From contig JAGVUJ010000216.1 in NCBI GenBank assembly GCA_019136325.1, positions 1-13,463 of the forward strand: a stretch of DNA of 13,463 nt, read 5' to 3'. A program made the position numbers and the translations under genes. Shown here one piece after another: positions 1 through 6,568 of this stretch. Each line of letters opens with the position of its first letter. Position 1 is the first letter of the stretch. Origin of the DNA: Deltaproteobacteria bacterium. Its GTDB lineage: Bacteria; Desulfobacterota; Syntrophia; Syntrophales; Smithellaceae. A model generated the notes under the pieces. That model was not told the origin of the DNA and made no database searches. It saw only the letters and a program-made list of their open reading frames with translations.

Positions 1-569
1 GTTGGCCCGGCCGTAAACCCCTTGGCCATCGCTAAACGATGACCGTCTGTTGCCACCATTCTCAGTAAATAATTGGACCCGTCCAACCCCGCTTCCAGTA
101 AAACACCGTTTAAATTTTTTCTGGTTTCATCGGTTGCCATGGCAAAGGATGTTTTATTGATTAAATCTTTAATAATGCTTCCCTGAATTTTGGAGAAAGG
201 AATATCCTGGTCATCCGCAATACTGGGAAAATCATCGGCGGGCAACCCCGGTATTTTGTAAAACGCTCTTTGAGAGGATATTTTGACGATATTGTTTTTT
301 TGCACAAAATTAATGAATTCTCCCTGAATTTCCCGGATCATTTCATAAATTTTCTTTGCGGATATAGTAATTTCACCCTTTTCCATTACTTCCGCCTCAT
401 AATCAGACATCAGAATAATTTCCCGATCGGTGGCAATAATCCGGACTTTATTGGAATCGGCTTTCAGAAGAATATTATTTAAAATAGGTATGGTTGTTTT
501 TTTCTCGACAATACCTAATGTTTTTTGAATACCGTCAAGAAAAGTTTCTCTGTTAATTTTAAATTCCAT
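1..569 (-). CDS. dnaN: DNA polymerase III sliding clamp (beta subunit), N-terminal part
   Basis: Beta sliding clamp that tethers the replicative polymerase to DNA. The gene runs off the left edge, so only about the first 189 codons are present, roughly half of the usual ~370. The protein begins MEFKINRETFLDGIQK and continues with TIPILNNILLKA, IIATDREI and, near residues 160-180, FAMATDETRKNLNGVLLEA and MVATDGHRLAMAKG. The last two are signature stretches of the family, covering the end of clamp domain 1 and the start of domain 2. The start at 569 is fixed by an AAGGAGG ribosome binding site a few bases upstream. It lies downstream of dnaA in the same orientation, the classical dnaA-dnaN order, separated by an AT-rich spacer with its own candidate promoter. 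Confidence 0.96.
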   Translation of the reverse strand, partial: MEFKINRETFLDGIQKTLGIVEKKTTIPILNNILLKADSNKVRIIATDREIILMSDYEAEVMEKGEITISAKKIYEMIREIQGEFINFVQKNNIVKISSQRAFYKIPGLPADDFPSIADDQDIPFSKIQGSIIKDLINKTSFAMATDETRKNLNGVLLEAGLDGSNYLLRMVATDGHRLAMAKGFTAGP

Positions 570-727
570 ATATCCTCCTTGTATTTATTATTCTCTAGAT
601 TTCTTATAAATTATAAAAATAGTATTAATAGTAAGCCCTGTTGATATGTTAATAAAAATCATTCCTTTAAGTAAATTCAGTATATATATCCTGTCCGCGT
701 GTTGACAAAGTTTTTATATAATGATGA
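570..727. other. AT-rich dnaA-dnaN spacer, candidate oriC/unwinding region
   Basis: This 158-base spacer between dnaA and dnaN is extremely AT-rich, with runs such as the alternating TA tract at 681-689 and the T/A-rich stretch at 601-630. It holds two 9-mers related to the reverse DnaA box TGTGGATAA: TGTTGATAT at 639-647 and TGTTGACAA at 700-708. A closer match, TGTGGATTA at 733-741, overlaps the last codons of dnaA. An 11-mer (CCTGTTGATAT, 637-647) recurs exactly upstream of dnaA at 2110-2120. Many bacteria place the origin or its unwinding element in this spacer. No cluster of perfect boxes is visible, so the origin call is inference. Confidence 0.45.
679..708 (-). promoter_or_regulatory. 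Candidate dnaN promoter
   Basis: On the minus strand TTGTCA (703-708) is separated by 18 bases from TATACT (679-684); with a 16-base spacer TATATA (681-686) is the alternative -10. Both hexamers are close to the sigma70 consensus. Transcription would start near 673, giving dnaN a leader of about 100 bases. The -35 overlaps the DnaA-box-like 9-mer at 700-708, so DnaA binding could affect dnaN expression (inference). Confidence 0.45.
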
Positions 728-2077
728 TTATTTGTGGATTAAAATATCCTCCAGTTCCTGAACCATATTTTTCATTTTCATATCCGATTTTATTTTGTTC
801 AGAATTTTGTTATAGGCATAAATCACTGTGGAGTGATCGCGTCCACCGATTTTTTGTCCGATGTCCGGGAACGAATAATTTGTCAGCTTTCTCGCCAGAT
901 ACATGGCGATCTGGCGGGCAAACACTATATTTTTATTCTTATTCTGTGCTTTGATATCCGATATTTTTATATTTAATTTTCCGGAAATGACCTTCATAAT
1001 TTCTTCAACGGTAATTTCAGTTTGCTTGTGATGTTTCACAAGATTGCTTAAAACTTCTTTCACCAGATCCAAATCAATTTCCCTGCCGGTCAGTGATGAA
1101 TAAGCGCCTATGCGCACCAGAAAACCTTCCAGCTCGCGGATGTTGGATTCGACATGAGAGGCAATATAATGAATGACGTTGTTCGGTAATTCAATATTAT
1201 TTTCCTGAATCTTCCGTTCGATAATAGCTATTTTTGTTTCAATTTCAGGGGGTTGAATATCAGCAATCAAACCCCATTCAAAACGGGAACGCAGTCTGCT
1301 TTCCAGATTGGGGATGTCCTTGGGAAATTTATCACTGGTCACAACGATTTGCTTGCCGGAATCATGCAGGGTATTGAACGTATGAAAAAATTCTTCCTGT
1401 GTCCGGTCCTTTCCGGCCAGAAAATGAATATCATCGATCAGCAAGCAACTGATATTGCGATATTTTTCTCTGAATTTCGGCATTCGGTCGTAGCGGATGG
1501 AGTTAATCATTTCATTCATAAATTCTTCTGCGGACACATACATGATGTTCAACGATGGATGGATAGAATTGGCCATCAAACCAATAGCGTTGAGTAAATG
1601 TGTTTTCCCCAGTCCCGAACCACCGTAAATAAACAAGGGATTATAATTTTTGGCCGGTTGTTTCGCAACAGCCACGGAGGCGGCATGTGCAAATTGATTG
1701 CAGGATCCCACCACAAATCTTTCAAAACTATAATTATCATTCAGAAAAGAAAATCCTTTGCTTCTGTTGGAAGCAACAGCCGACGATGCTTTTGTGACCG
1801 GCTGAGATTTCACTTTGGGTTCGTTTTCCGTGTTGTTGCCTTTAGAGAGCACAAAATCAATCGTCACATCCACACCGGAGGCGTCCTTCAGAGACTGTTT
1901 GATGGTGGAAGAGTAATTATCCAAAAGCCATTCTTTAAAAAATTTATTGGGAACAGCAAGTTGGACGCATTGATCTTCCATCGCCATAATTTTAATGGGC
2001 TTGATCCATGTGTCAAAATTTTGTTTACTGATCTTTTCCTGAATAATTTTACTTGTTTTATCCCAAAACGCGTCCAT
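728..2077 (-). CDS. dnaA: Chromosomal replication initiator protein DnaA
   Basis: Initiator ATPase that binds DnaA boxes, melts oriC and recruits the helicase. The 449-residue protein has the four expected domains. Domain I begins MDAFWDKTSKIIQEKI. A variable serine/lysine-rich linker covers about residues 75-110. The AAA+ domain has Walker A GGSGLGKT at about 152-159 and Walker B LLIDDIHF at about 212-219. The C-terminal DNA-binding domain carries the signature IGGRDHSTVIYAYNKI at about 410-425. The reading frame is open to an ATG at 2110, but I choose 2077: the protein then starts at the usual family position, an AAAGG element lies about 8 bases upstream, and the extra 11 codons lie in the DnaA-box-like cluster. 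It follows parB after only 58 bases and precedes dnaN on the same strand. Confidence 0.97.
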   Translation of the reverse strand: MDAFWDKTSKIIQEKISKQNFDTWIKPIKIMAMEDQCVQLAVPNKFFKEWLLDNYSSTIKQSLKDASGVDVTIDFVLSKGNNTENEPKVKSQPVTKASSAVASNRSKGFSFLNDNYSFERFVVGSCNQFAHAASVAVAKQPAKNYNPLFIYGGSGLGKTHLLNAIGLMANSIHPSLNIMYVSAEEFMNEMINSIRYDRMPKFREKYRNISCLLIDDIHFLAGKDRTQEEFFHTFNTLHDSGKQIVVTSDKFPKDIPNLESRLRSRFEWGLIADIQPPEIETKIAIIERKIQENNIELPNNVIHYIASHVESNIRELEGFLVRIGAYSSLTGREIDLDLVKEVLSNLVKHHKQTEITVEEIMKVISGKLNIKISDIKAQNKNKNIVFARQIAMYLARKLTNYSFPDIGQKIGGRDHSTVIYAYNKILNKIKSDMKMKNMVQELEDILIHK

Positions 2078-2088
2078 TATAACAACCT

Positions 2089-2120
2089 TTATCAACAGAC
2101 ATATCCACACCTGTTGATAT
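2089..2120. promoter_or_regulatory. Cluster of DnaA-box-like 9-mers upstream of dnaA
   Basis: Three 9-mers related to TTATCCACA are packed into 32 bases just upstream of the chosen dnaA start: TTATCAACA (2089-2097, one mismatch), ATATCCACA (2101-2109, one mismatch) and, in the opposite orientation, TGTTGATAT (2112-2120, two mismatches). Such clusters in front of dnaA commonly mediate autorepression or form part of a bipartite origin. The sequence similarity is direct; the function is inferred. Confidence 0.5.
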
Positions 2121-2135
2121 ATCTAAACATGAATT

Positions 2136-2993
2136 TTACTTTAAATCATCAAGAATCATACCGGACAGACGGTTTAATTCATCCATCGAGGTGTATTTAA
2201 TTTCTATCGAGCCCCGTTTATCCGAACCGTTGATTTGCACCCGGGCCAGCAGCTTGGCCGACATGGCTTTTTCCAGATCGTTCAAAAAGCGATCTTTTTT
2301 CGCCGGCTGTTTTTTATCCAACGGCGTTTTTTTGGATCGTTGAATAAGCCGTTCCGTTTCCCGGACATTTAAATCTTTTTTCAGGATTAAGGCCAGAGCG
2401 GCCATCTGTTCATCCTGAGAATTACAGGCCAATAAACAACGGGCATGCCCCGCGGAAATCTTGTTGTCGATTAAAGCGCTTTGCACCTTGGCCGGCAGTT
2501 TTAAAAGCCGGATGGTATTGGAAATGGTCGAACGATCCTTGCCGACCTGCGCGGAAATATTTTCCTGAGACAGTTTGAATTTTTCCATCAAGGTCACATA
2601 AGCGCCTGCTTCTTCCAGCGGGTTCAACTCTTCACGCTGGATATTTTCAATCAGCGACATTTCCGCCGCTTCCAAATCATTGGCTTCGCGGATGACAATC
2701 GGCACGTCTTTTAATCCGGCTGCCTGCGCCGCGCGCCAGCGTCGCTCTCCGGCGATAATTTCATAACCGTTGCCGACTCTTCGGACTATAATCGGCTGGA
2801 TAATGCCGCTGTTTTTGATGGAAGCAATGAGCTCCTTCTGTTTATCGTCATGAAACGTTTTGCGCGGCTGATAAGGGTTGGGTCGCAATTCTTCGATGCC
2901 GCAGGATACACTTCTCTGCTTGTCGGCATTATTGTTCAGCAAATCGGGAAATATGGCGCCCAGGCCTTTTCCCAGCACATTTTTTTGCGCCAT
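2136..2993 (-). CDS. parB: Chromosome-partitioning protein ParB
   Basis: CTP-dependent DNA clamp that loads at parS sites near the origin and works with ParA in chromosome segregation. The 285-residue protein shows the full ParB layout. The N-terminal ParA-interacting segment is MAQKNVLGKGLGAIFPDLL. The ParB/Srx nuclease-like domain has NPYQPRKTF, the nucleotide-binding box GERRWRA (residues 82-88) and ENIQREELNPLEEA (116-129). A helix-turn-helix covers about 141-165 (SAQVGKDRSTISNTIRLLKL), and a C-terminal dimerisation segment ends ELNRLSGMILDD. Its ATG immediately follows the parA stop codon, and its AAGGGGG ribosome binding site lies inside the end of parA, so the two are translationally adjacent. 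Confidence 0.97.
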   Translation of the reverse strand: MAQKNVLGKGLGAIFPDLLNNNADKQRSVSCGIEELRPNPYQPRKTFHDDKQKELIASIKNSGIIQPIIVRRVGNGYEIIAGERRWRAAQAAGLKDVPIVIREANDLEAAEMSLIENIQREELNPLEEAGAYVTLMEKFKLSQENISAQVGKDRSTISNTIRLLKLPAKVQSALIDNKISAGHARCLLACNSQDEQMAALALILKKDLNVRETERLIQRSKKTPLDKKQPAKKDRFLNDLEKAMSAKLLARVQINGSDKRGSIEIKYTSMDELNRLSGMILDDLK

Positions 2994-3761
2994 TTATAGT
3001 CCCCCTTGGATAATTTCCCTGGCCATGTCCATATAGGCCAGGGCTCCGCGCGATTTAATATCGTAAAGAATAATGGGCAACCCATGACTTGGGCTTTCCG
3101 AAAGCCTCACGTTACGCGGAATGACCGTTTTAAAAACCTTGTCGCCGAAATGCTTGCGGACATCATCGGAGACCTGGTGTGATAGTAAATTGCGCTGATC
3201 AAACATGGTCAGCAGAATGCCGCCTAAATTAAGCCGGGGATTCAACTGCGCCTTGACCAGCTTGACGGTATTGAGCAGATAACCCAAGCCTTCCATGGCG
3301 TAATATTCGCACTGCAAAGGAACAATCAAGTAGTCTGCAGCCACCAGAGCGTTGACGGTCATCACGCCCAGCGACGGCGGACAGTCAATTACAATAAAAT
3401 CGTACGGTGTGTCCAGCGTATTGAGTAAATGCTTGAGCCGGGTTTCTTTGTCCTCCAGGCCGACAAACTCCACCTCGATGCCGATCAGATCCTGATTCGC
3501 CGGTACGACATCCAGATGCGGCACAACAGTGTTGATAATGACGTCTTTGAGCGGGACCTGGCCAATCATGGCGTGATATAAATTTGCCGCCTGCAACGCA
3601 CTCCGATCCGCCCCGAGACCGCTGGTGGAATTACCCTGAGAGTCCCCGTCAATCAGCAACGTTTTTTTTTCCGCCGCCGCCAGAGAAGCGGATAAATTAA
3701 TTGCAGTGGTGGTTTTACCAACACCACCCTTTTGGTTTGCTATACATATGATTTTATTCAT
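2994..3761 (-). CDS. parA: Chromosome-partitioning ATPase ParA (Soj)
   Basis: ParA/MinD-family ATPase that binds nucleoid DNA as an ATP dimer and is stimulated by ParB to segregate origins. The 255-residue length is that of chromosomal Soj-type ParA, lacking the N-terminal DNA-binding domain of plasmid type-Ia homologues. Visible motifs are the deviant Walker A KGGVGKTT (residues 11-18), the A'-type segment LLIDGDSQGNSTSGLG (about 35-50) and the Walker B-like VIDCPPS (124-130). Located between rsmG and parB, the usual gidB-parA-parB order. Confidence 0.97.
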   Translation of the reverse strand: MNKIICIANQKGGVGKTTTAINLSASLAAAEKKTLLIDGDSQGNSTSGLGADRSALQAANLYHAMIGQVPLKDVIINTVVPHLDVVPANQDLIGIEVEFVGLEDKETRLKHLLNTLDTPYDFIVIDCPPSLGVMTVNALVAADYLIVPLQCEYYAMEGLGYLLNTVKLVKAQLNPRLNLGGILLTMFDQRNLLSHQVSDDVRKHFGDKVFKTVIPRNVRLSESPSHGLPIILYDIKSRGALAYMDMAREIIQGGL

Positions 3762-3802
3762 TATTTTATTGAACGTAACCCAATAAATTCTTTTGCAAGA
3801 AC

Positions 3803-3831
3803 TGTGGATAGCACTAGCATAAAAAAGTGCT
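3803..3831. promoter_or_regulatory. DnaA-box-like site and small inverted repeat upstream of parA
   Basis: In the 85-base spacer between rsmG and parA, TGTGGATAG (3803-3811) is the reverse complement of CTATCCACA, one mismatch from the DnaA box. It overlaps an inverted repeat, AGCACT (3810-3815) and AGTGCT (3826-3831), which is followed by five T on the plus strand. All flanking genes read on the minus strand, where no T run follows the stem. It is therefore a poor terminator for them and more likely an operator-like element, if functional at all. Confidence 0.3.
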
Positions 3832-3846
3832 TTTTAGAAGGGTTTT

Positions 3847-4503
3847 TTATCTTTTTCCGATAATAATTTTTCGCGGAACGGTATCGAAATCGGAGTCTAT
3901 ATCATATTGAATCAACTGAAATATTTTACGTTCATTGTCTGTCCGGTCATGCTGTATGATTTCCCGTTCAATGCTGGGTCCTTTCAAGGCGATCAGTTGA
4001 CCTTGCGGTGTAAGAAAAAATTCACCCAGGACAAGAAGCGTCTGTAATTTAAAGGCGGCTCGGGAAATTAAAAAATCAAATTTTTGTTTATGAGCATTCG
4101 CGTTCAGAAGATGTTCCGCGCGATCATGGATGACATGGACGGCGCTAAGATTTAAAAGGCGAATCAGATGTTTTAAAAATGAAACTTTTTTACGGTTTGC
4201 TTCCAGCAGGAAAACGTCCAAACCGGGTTGGGCGATTTTTAAGGGCAAGCCGGGAAAACCGGCCCCGCATCCGACATCGATGATTTTTGCGTCGGGACGG
4301 CTAATAAACCGCAGAGCCGTGAGTGAATCTAGAAAATGCCGGGTTATGATTTCCCGGGACGATTTTTCAGAAATTAAATTCATTCTGGCGTTCCATTGCA
4401 GCAGTTCGCTTTGATAAACATCAAACTGTTCTAATTGTTGTGGATGGAGAGCGATATTCAATCGCCGGGTCTGCTGATCCAGAAATACGATATCCTTATT
4501 CAT
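3847..4503 (-). CDS. rsmG: 16S rRNA (guanine527-N7)-methyltransferase RsmG (GidB)
   Basis: Methylates G527 (E. coli numbering) in 16S rRNA with S-adenosylmethionine. The 218-residue protein has the family landmarks: LLQWNARMNLIS (about 34-45), RHFLDS (55-60), the SAM-binding glycine loop DVGCGAGFPGLPLK (76-89), the acidic E101 with following KK (LLEANRKKVSFLKHL), then a downstream SRA motif. The start at 4503 gives the usual family N-terminus, although no strong ribosome binding site precedes it. In many genomes mnmG (gidA) sits immediately upstream; here that neighbour is replaced by a divergent OmpA-like lipoprotein gene across a 194-base gap. It is probably the first gene of the rsmG-parA-parB run. 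Confidence 0.95.
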   Translation of the reverse strand: MNKDIVFLDQQTRRLNIALHPQQLEQFDVYQSELLQWNARMNLISEKSSREIITRHFLDSLTALRFISRPDAKIIDVGCGAGFPGLPLKIAQPGLDVFLLEANRKKVSFLKHLIRLLNLSAVHVIHDRAEHLLNANAHKQKFDFLISRAAFKLQTLLVLGEFFLTPQGQLIALKGPSIEREIIQHDRTDNERKIFQLIQYDIDSDFDTVPRKIIIGKR

Positions 4504-4606
4504 GCGGGAAAAATAACAAAAAATAACAATGGCCGCAAATCATAAATTGATATGCATCGGTTATGCGATATCCTTTTTTGCTGCGGCAACAACCTGCAAG
4601 ATTGCC

Positions 4607-4636
4607 TTGACGCATCGGTCTTGCGGGGCTTATAAT
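4607..4636 (+). promoter_or_regulatory. Sigma70-type promoter of the OmpA-like lipoprotein gene
   Basis: TTGACG (4607-4612) and a perfect TATAAT (4631-4636) are separated by 18 bases. Predicted transcription start is near 4643, about 55 bases before the ATG. This is one of the best sigma70-like promoters in the window and suggests substantial constitutive expression. Confidence 0.7.
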
Positions 4637-4697
4637 CCTGCTGTGTGATGAATGTATAACCAAATTTTAACCATAATATTTTTGAAAGGAGATCGTG

Positions 4698-5372
4698 ATG
4701 CGTAGGAAAGGATTTTTGAGTTTACTGTGCTGCATTGTGTTTCTGGCCGGTTGTGCGCAGAACGGGACAATGACCAAATCTCAGACGGGTGGGCTTGTCG
4801 GAGCGACAGGCGGCGCCGTCGCCGGGGCGATTCTCGGTCAGGCAATCGGCCATGATACCAAGGGTACGCTCATCGGTGCCGCAATCGGCGCGGCCATCGG
4901 CGGAGCCGGCGGATACGGGGTCGGTAAAATGATGGACAACCAGGAACGAGACATGCGCCAGGCTCTGGAAACCTCGGAAGCTGCCGCTGTTTCCAGAGAA
5001 GGCAATCTGCTGTCGGTTACGTTTAAAGGCGATGTTACGTTTGACACCAACTCGGCCACAGTGCGTCCGGGGCTTTACGCCGAGATCAACCGGGTTGCCG
5101 GTGTTTTAAATCAGTATCCGCAGACATTGATCCGGGTGGAGGGACATACCGACAGTGTCGGGTCCGACGATTACAACATGAAACTGTCTCAGCGTCGCGC
5201 CAATACGGTAAAATTATTGCTCACGCAACGCGGTGTGGCTCCCGGTCGCATTGAAACGATCGGTTATGGAGAAACCATGCCTGTGGCAACCAACAACACC
5301 GAAGTCGGCAGGCAGATGAACCGGAGAGTGGAAATTAAGATTGCTCCTCAGTCACAGCCCCAAACGCCTTAA
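4698..5372 (+). CDS. Outer-membrane lipoprotein with glycine zipper and OmpA/Pal peptidoglycan-binding domain
   Basis: Probably anchors the outer membrane to peptidoglycan. Of 224 residues, the first 19 form a lipoprotein signal peptide (MRRKGFLSLLCCIVFLAGC) with lipobox LAGC and lipidated Cys19. Residues about 31-77 are a glycine-zipper segment rich in GxxxG and GAAIG repeats. Residues about 112-216 are an OmpA C-terminal domain with FDTNSA, VEGHTDSVGSDDYN, LSQRRANTVKLLL and NRRVEIKI. The Asp and Arg of the TDxxG...LSxxRA motif, which contact diaminopimelate in this family, are present. An AGGAG site lies 6 bases before the ATG at 4698; a GTG one codon earlier (4695) is a possible alternative. 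The organisation resembles E. coli YiaD, but I do not assign that name. Followed by a strong terminator. Confidence 0.92.
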   Translation: MRRKGFLSLLCCIVFLAGCAQNGTMTKSQTGGLVGATGGAVAGAILGQAIGHDTKGTLIGAAIGAAIGGAGGYGVGKMMDNQERDMRQALETSEAAAVSREGNLLSVTFKGDVTFDTNSATVRPGLYAEINRVAGVLNQYPQTLIRVEGHTDSVGSDDYNMKLSQRRANTVKLLLTQRGVAPGRIETIGYGETMPVATNNTEVGRQMNRRVEIKIAPQSQPQTP

Positions 5373-5380
5373 ATCATCAT

Positions 5381-5433
5381 CAACAAAACACGCCGGACTC
5401 CCGGACCCGGGATCCATCCGGCGTGTTTTGTTG
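5381..5433. terminator. Bidirectional hairpin terminator
   Basis: A perfect 17-bp inverted repeat, CAACAAAACACGCCGGA (5381-5397) with its exact complement at 5417-5433, flanks a 19-base loop containing a further short CCC/GGG pairing. Its 3' arm ends GTGTTTTGTTG on either strand, so it can act as a terminator in both directions. It starts 8 bases after the OmpA-like gene and lies 20 bases beyond the stop codon of the convergent small gene. Confidence 0.85.
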
Positions 5434-5453
5434 AACTCCGCATATTGCCCAAA

Positions 5454-5627
5454 TCAGCTTTTCAGACGTTTCATCAGATCCTGCATAAATGCCTTGCGTT
5501 CCATGAAAAATTTGCGAAGTTCCTTGCTGTCTGTATGGACGGCTTCGTGTTCCAGTTCGGGAAGGTATCTCTCGAGAATCTCCAGGATCTTATCTTCCTC
5601 TTCCGGCGTCAAATTGAGCTTTCCCAT
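5454..5627 (-). CDS. Small conserved-looking helical protein (57 aa), unknown function
   Basis: A short minus-strand gene. The protein starts MGKLNLTPEEEDKILEIL and ends QDLMKRLKS. It is strongly charged, Glu/Lys/Leu-rich, has no cysteine or tryptophan, and should form two amphipathic helices (about residues 7-26 and 34-55) joined by the turn HEAVHTDS. There is no membrane segment. From memory, the pattern LxxEExxxLxxxLExYLxxLxxEaxxTDxxxxRxxxxxRxxxxxxLLxxL recurs in small uncharacterised bacterial proteins, but I know of no function. The start at 5627 is chosen because AAGGAGG (5635-5641) lies 7 bases upstream; an ATG at 5633 is too close to it. The strong ribosome binding site, convergent terminator and an upstream promoter all support a real gene. 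Confidence 0.82.
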   Translation of the reverse strand: MGKLNLTPEEEDKILEILERYLPELEHEAVHTDSKELRKFFMERKAFMQDLMKRLKS

Positions 5628-5633
5628 GGTCAT

Positions 5634-5880
5634 GCCTCCTTGCTGTTCTAAAATAATTGACTGATGAGTTAACGTTTAAAATATTGAATAGCGGCCCGGC
5701 AGCCGCAGGCACCCGGCCGCCTCACACACGTCAGAAACGTTTTTGTAGTCAGGTCTTCGTTACAGAAAAGCAGGCTTTCGTTGTCATACGATTACCTCCG
5801 ACACGCTTCATCGCGTTTGTGCACATGAACAAAGCATTGGAGTGTTATCCGAAAGCGAAGGTGTTATTCACGGAACGCAT
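5634..5880 (-). other. Leader region of the small gene: mini-ORF and GC-rich hairpin
   Basis: Between a good minus-strand promoter (5887-5914) and the small gene lie about 250 untranslated bases. A 12-codon ORF occupies 5787-5749 (peptide MTTKACFSVTKT, four of 12 residues Thr) and has GGAGG 7 bases before its ATG. Downstream a GC-rich hairpin (9-base arms, one mismatch) spans 5720-5691, followed by a moderately T-rich run. The order promoter, mini-ORF, hairpin, gene resembles an attenuation or translation-coupled leader. Alternatively the region is noncoding debris or a short RNA. A plus-strand open frame at 5657-5932 starts with TTG, has no ribosome binding site and no recognisable motif; I do not regard it as a gene. 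Confidence 0.35.
5691..5720. repeat. GC-rich imperfect hairpin in the leader
   Basis: GCGGCCCGG (5691-5699) pairs with CCCGGCCGC (5712-5720) with a single C-C mismatch and a 12-base loop. On the minus strand it is followed by a T-rich but not pure-T stretch, which would fit an inefficient, possibly conditional, terminator upstream of the small gene. Confidence 0.4.
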
Positions 5881-5886
5881 GTTGAT

Positions 5887-5914
5887 TTTATACCCGCAAC
5901 CTGTTTTTCGTCAA
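5887..5914 (-). promoter_or_regulatory. Sigma70-type promoter upstream of the small gene leader
   Basis: On the minus strand TTGACG (5909-5914) and TATAAA (5887-5892) are separated by 16 bases, each hexamer matching 5 of 6 consensus positions. Transcription would start near 5880 and run through the mini-ORF and hairpin into the small gene at 5627. Confidence 0.55.
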
Positions 5915-5998
5915 TATGCAATATGGTCATGATGGCACGCTGCGTGTTGGATCGTGGCAAGAGAGGAAATGCGCTCCGGGATTGCCCGATAAAACGGC

Positions 5999-6027
5999 TT
6001 GTATTTTACGGGGTTACCTGAGATAAT
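5999..6027 (+). promoter_or_regulatory. Candidate promoter of the PilZ gene
   Basis: TTGTAT (5999-6004) and GATAAT (6022-6027) are separated by 17 bases. The -10 matches 5 of 6 positions, the -35 only 3 of 6. Transcription would start near 6034 and leave a leader of about 80 bases before the gene at 6117. Confidence 0.35.
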
Positions 6028-6116
6028 CATGCACACGGCATCAGAGCTTTACTGTTCTCGACACCAAGCGTCTACAACGGACATTCTGAACAATCACACA
6101 GGAGGAATGGATCGTT

Positions 6117-6509
6117 ATGGAAGAAAAACGAAAAGCTCCCCGGTTGCAGGAAGAAAATGAAGTGACGATCACGGTTGTCTCCGGAGGAGACAACCTCCCG
6201 CAGGAAACCGTCATGCATAACCGCAGCAAGGATATTTCCGTTGGCGGGACCCGAATTCAGGCTAATTTATATCTGCCGGTTGATACCCTCCTGATGCTGG
6301 AAATGAAATTGAACACCGTTCGCCAGATGATCACGGTGATCGGCAAGGTAAAATGGATCAAGATCATTTACCAGGATGAAGCCTATGAAGCCGGCGTGGA
6401 ATTTGTGAATACACCGAGAGACGCCATGCGTAAACTGCAGGATTACATCTCCTGGAAAATACAATACAGGAAAACACAGGCCTGTTCTCAAACGGAAGAC
6501 GTGCCTTGA
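6117..6509 (+). CDS. PilZ-domain protein (candidate c-di-GMP effector)
   Basis: A stand-alone PilZ domain of 130 residues, predicted cytoplasmic. PilZ proteins bind cyclic di-GMP through an RxxxR motif and a D/NxSxxG motif; both are present, as RKAPR (residues 5-9) and DISVGG (39-44). The following beta strands, such as MITVIGKVKWIK and AYEAGVEFVN, fit the barrel fold. About 25 polar residues follow the domain. With no fused output domain it probably signals by binding a partner, whose identity the context does not show. An AGGAGG lies 11 bases before the ATG, slightly far; an out-of-frame ATG at 6107 is too close to it. Convergent with the glycosyltransferase gene that follows. Confidence 0.9.
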   Translation: MEEKRKAPRLQEENEVTITVVSGGDNLPQETVMHNRSKDISVGGTRIQANLYLPVDTLLMLEMKLNTVRQMITVIGKVKWIKIIYQDEAYEAGVEFVNTPRDAMRKLQDYISWKIQYRKTQACSQTEDVP

Positions 6510-6533
6510 TTTACCGTCGGCGTTCGATGCTCC

Positions 6534-6568
6534 GGATGATCACCGCGAGCACAGGGCGATGATCATCC
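6534..6568. repeat. 9-bp inverted repeat at the convergent pilZ-domain/glycosyltransferase junction
   Basis: GGATGATCA (6534-6542) and its exact complement TGATCATCC (6560-6568) flank 17 bases. It overlaps the last codons and stop of the minus-strand glycosyltransferase gene and lies just past the PilZ gene. There is no T run on either side, so it is at best a weak terminator. Confidence 0.35.

Noticed and set aside
1030..1045. parS-like sequence TGTTTCACAAGATTGC inside dnaA
   Set aside because: Only the left half of the consensus TGTTTCACGTGAAACA is present; the right half does not match and the bases are explained by dnaA coding sequence.
2078..2110. Longer DnaA starting at 2110
   Set aside because: The 11 added residues are untypical of DnaA, lie in the DnaA-box-like cluster and would ignore the ribosome binding site that fits the start at 2077.
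5657..5932. Plus-strand open frame of 91 codons in the long gap before the PilZ gene
   Set aside because: It starts with TTG without a ribosome binding site, shows no motif or regular hydrophobic pattern, and overlaps the minus-strand leader with its promoter and hairpin.
5934..5951. Sigma54-like TGGCACG element
   Set aside because: The conserved TTGC at the -12 position is absent at the required spacing.
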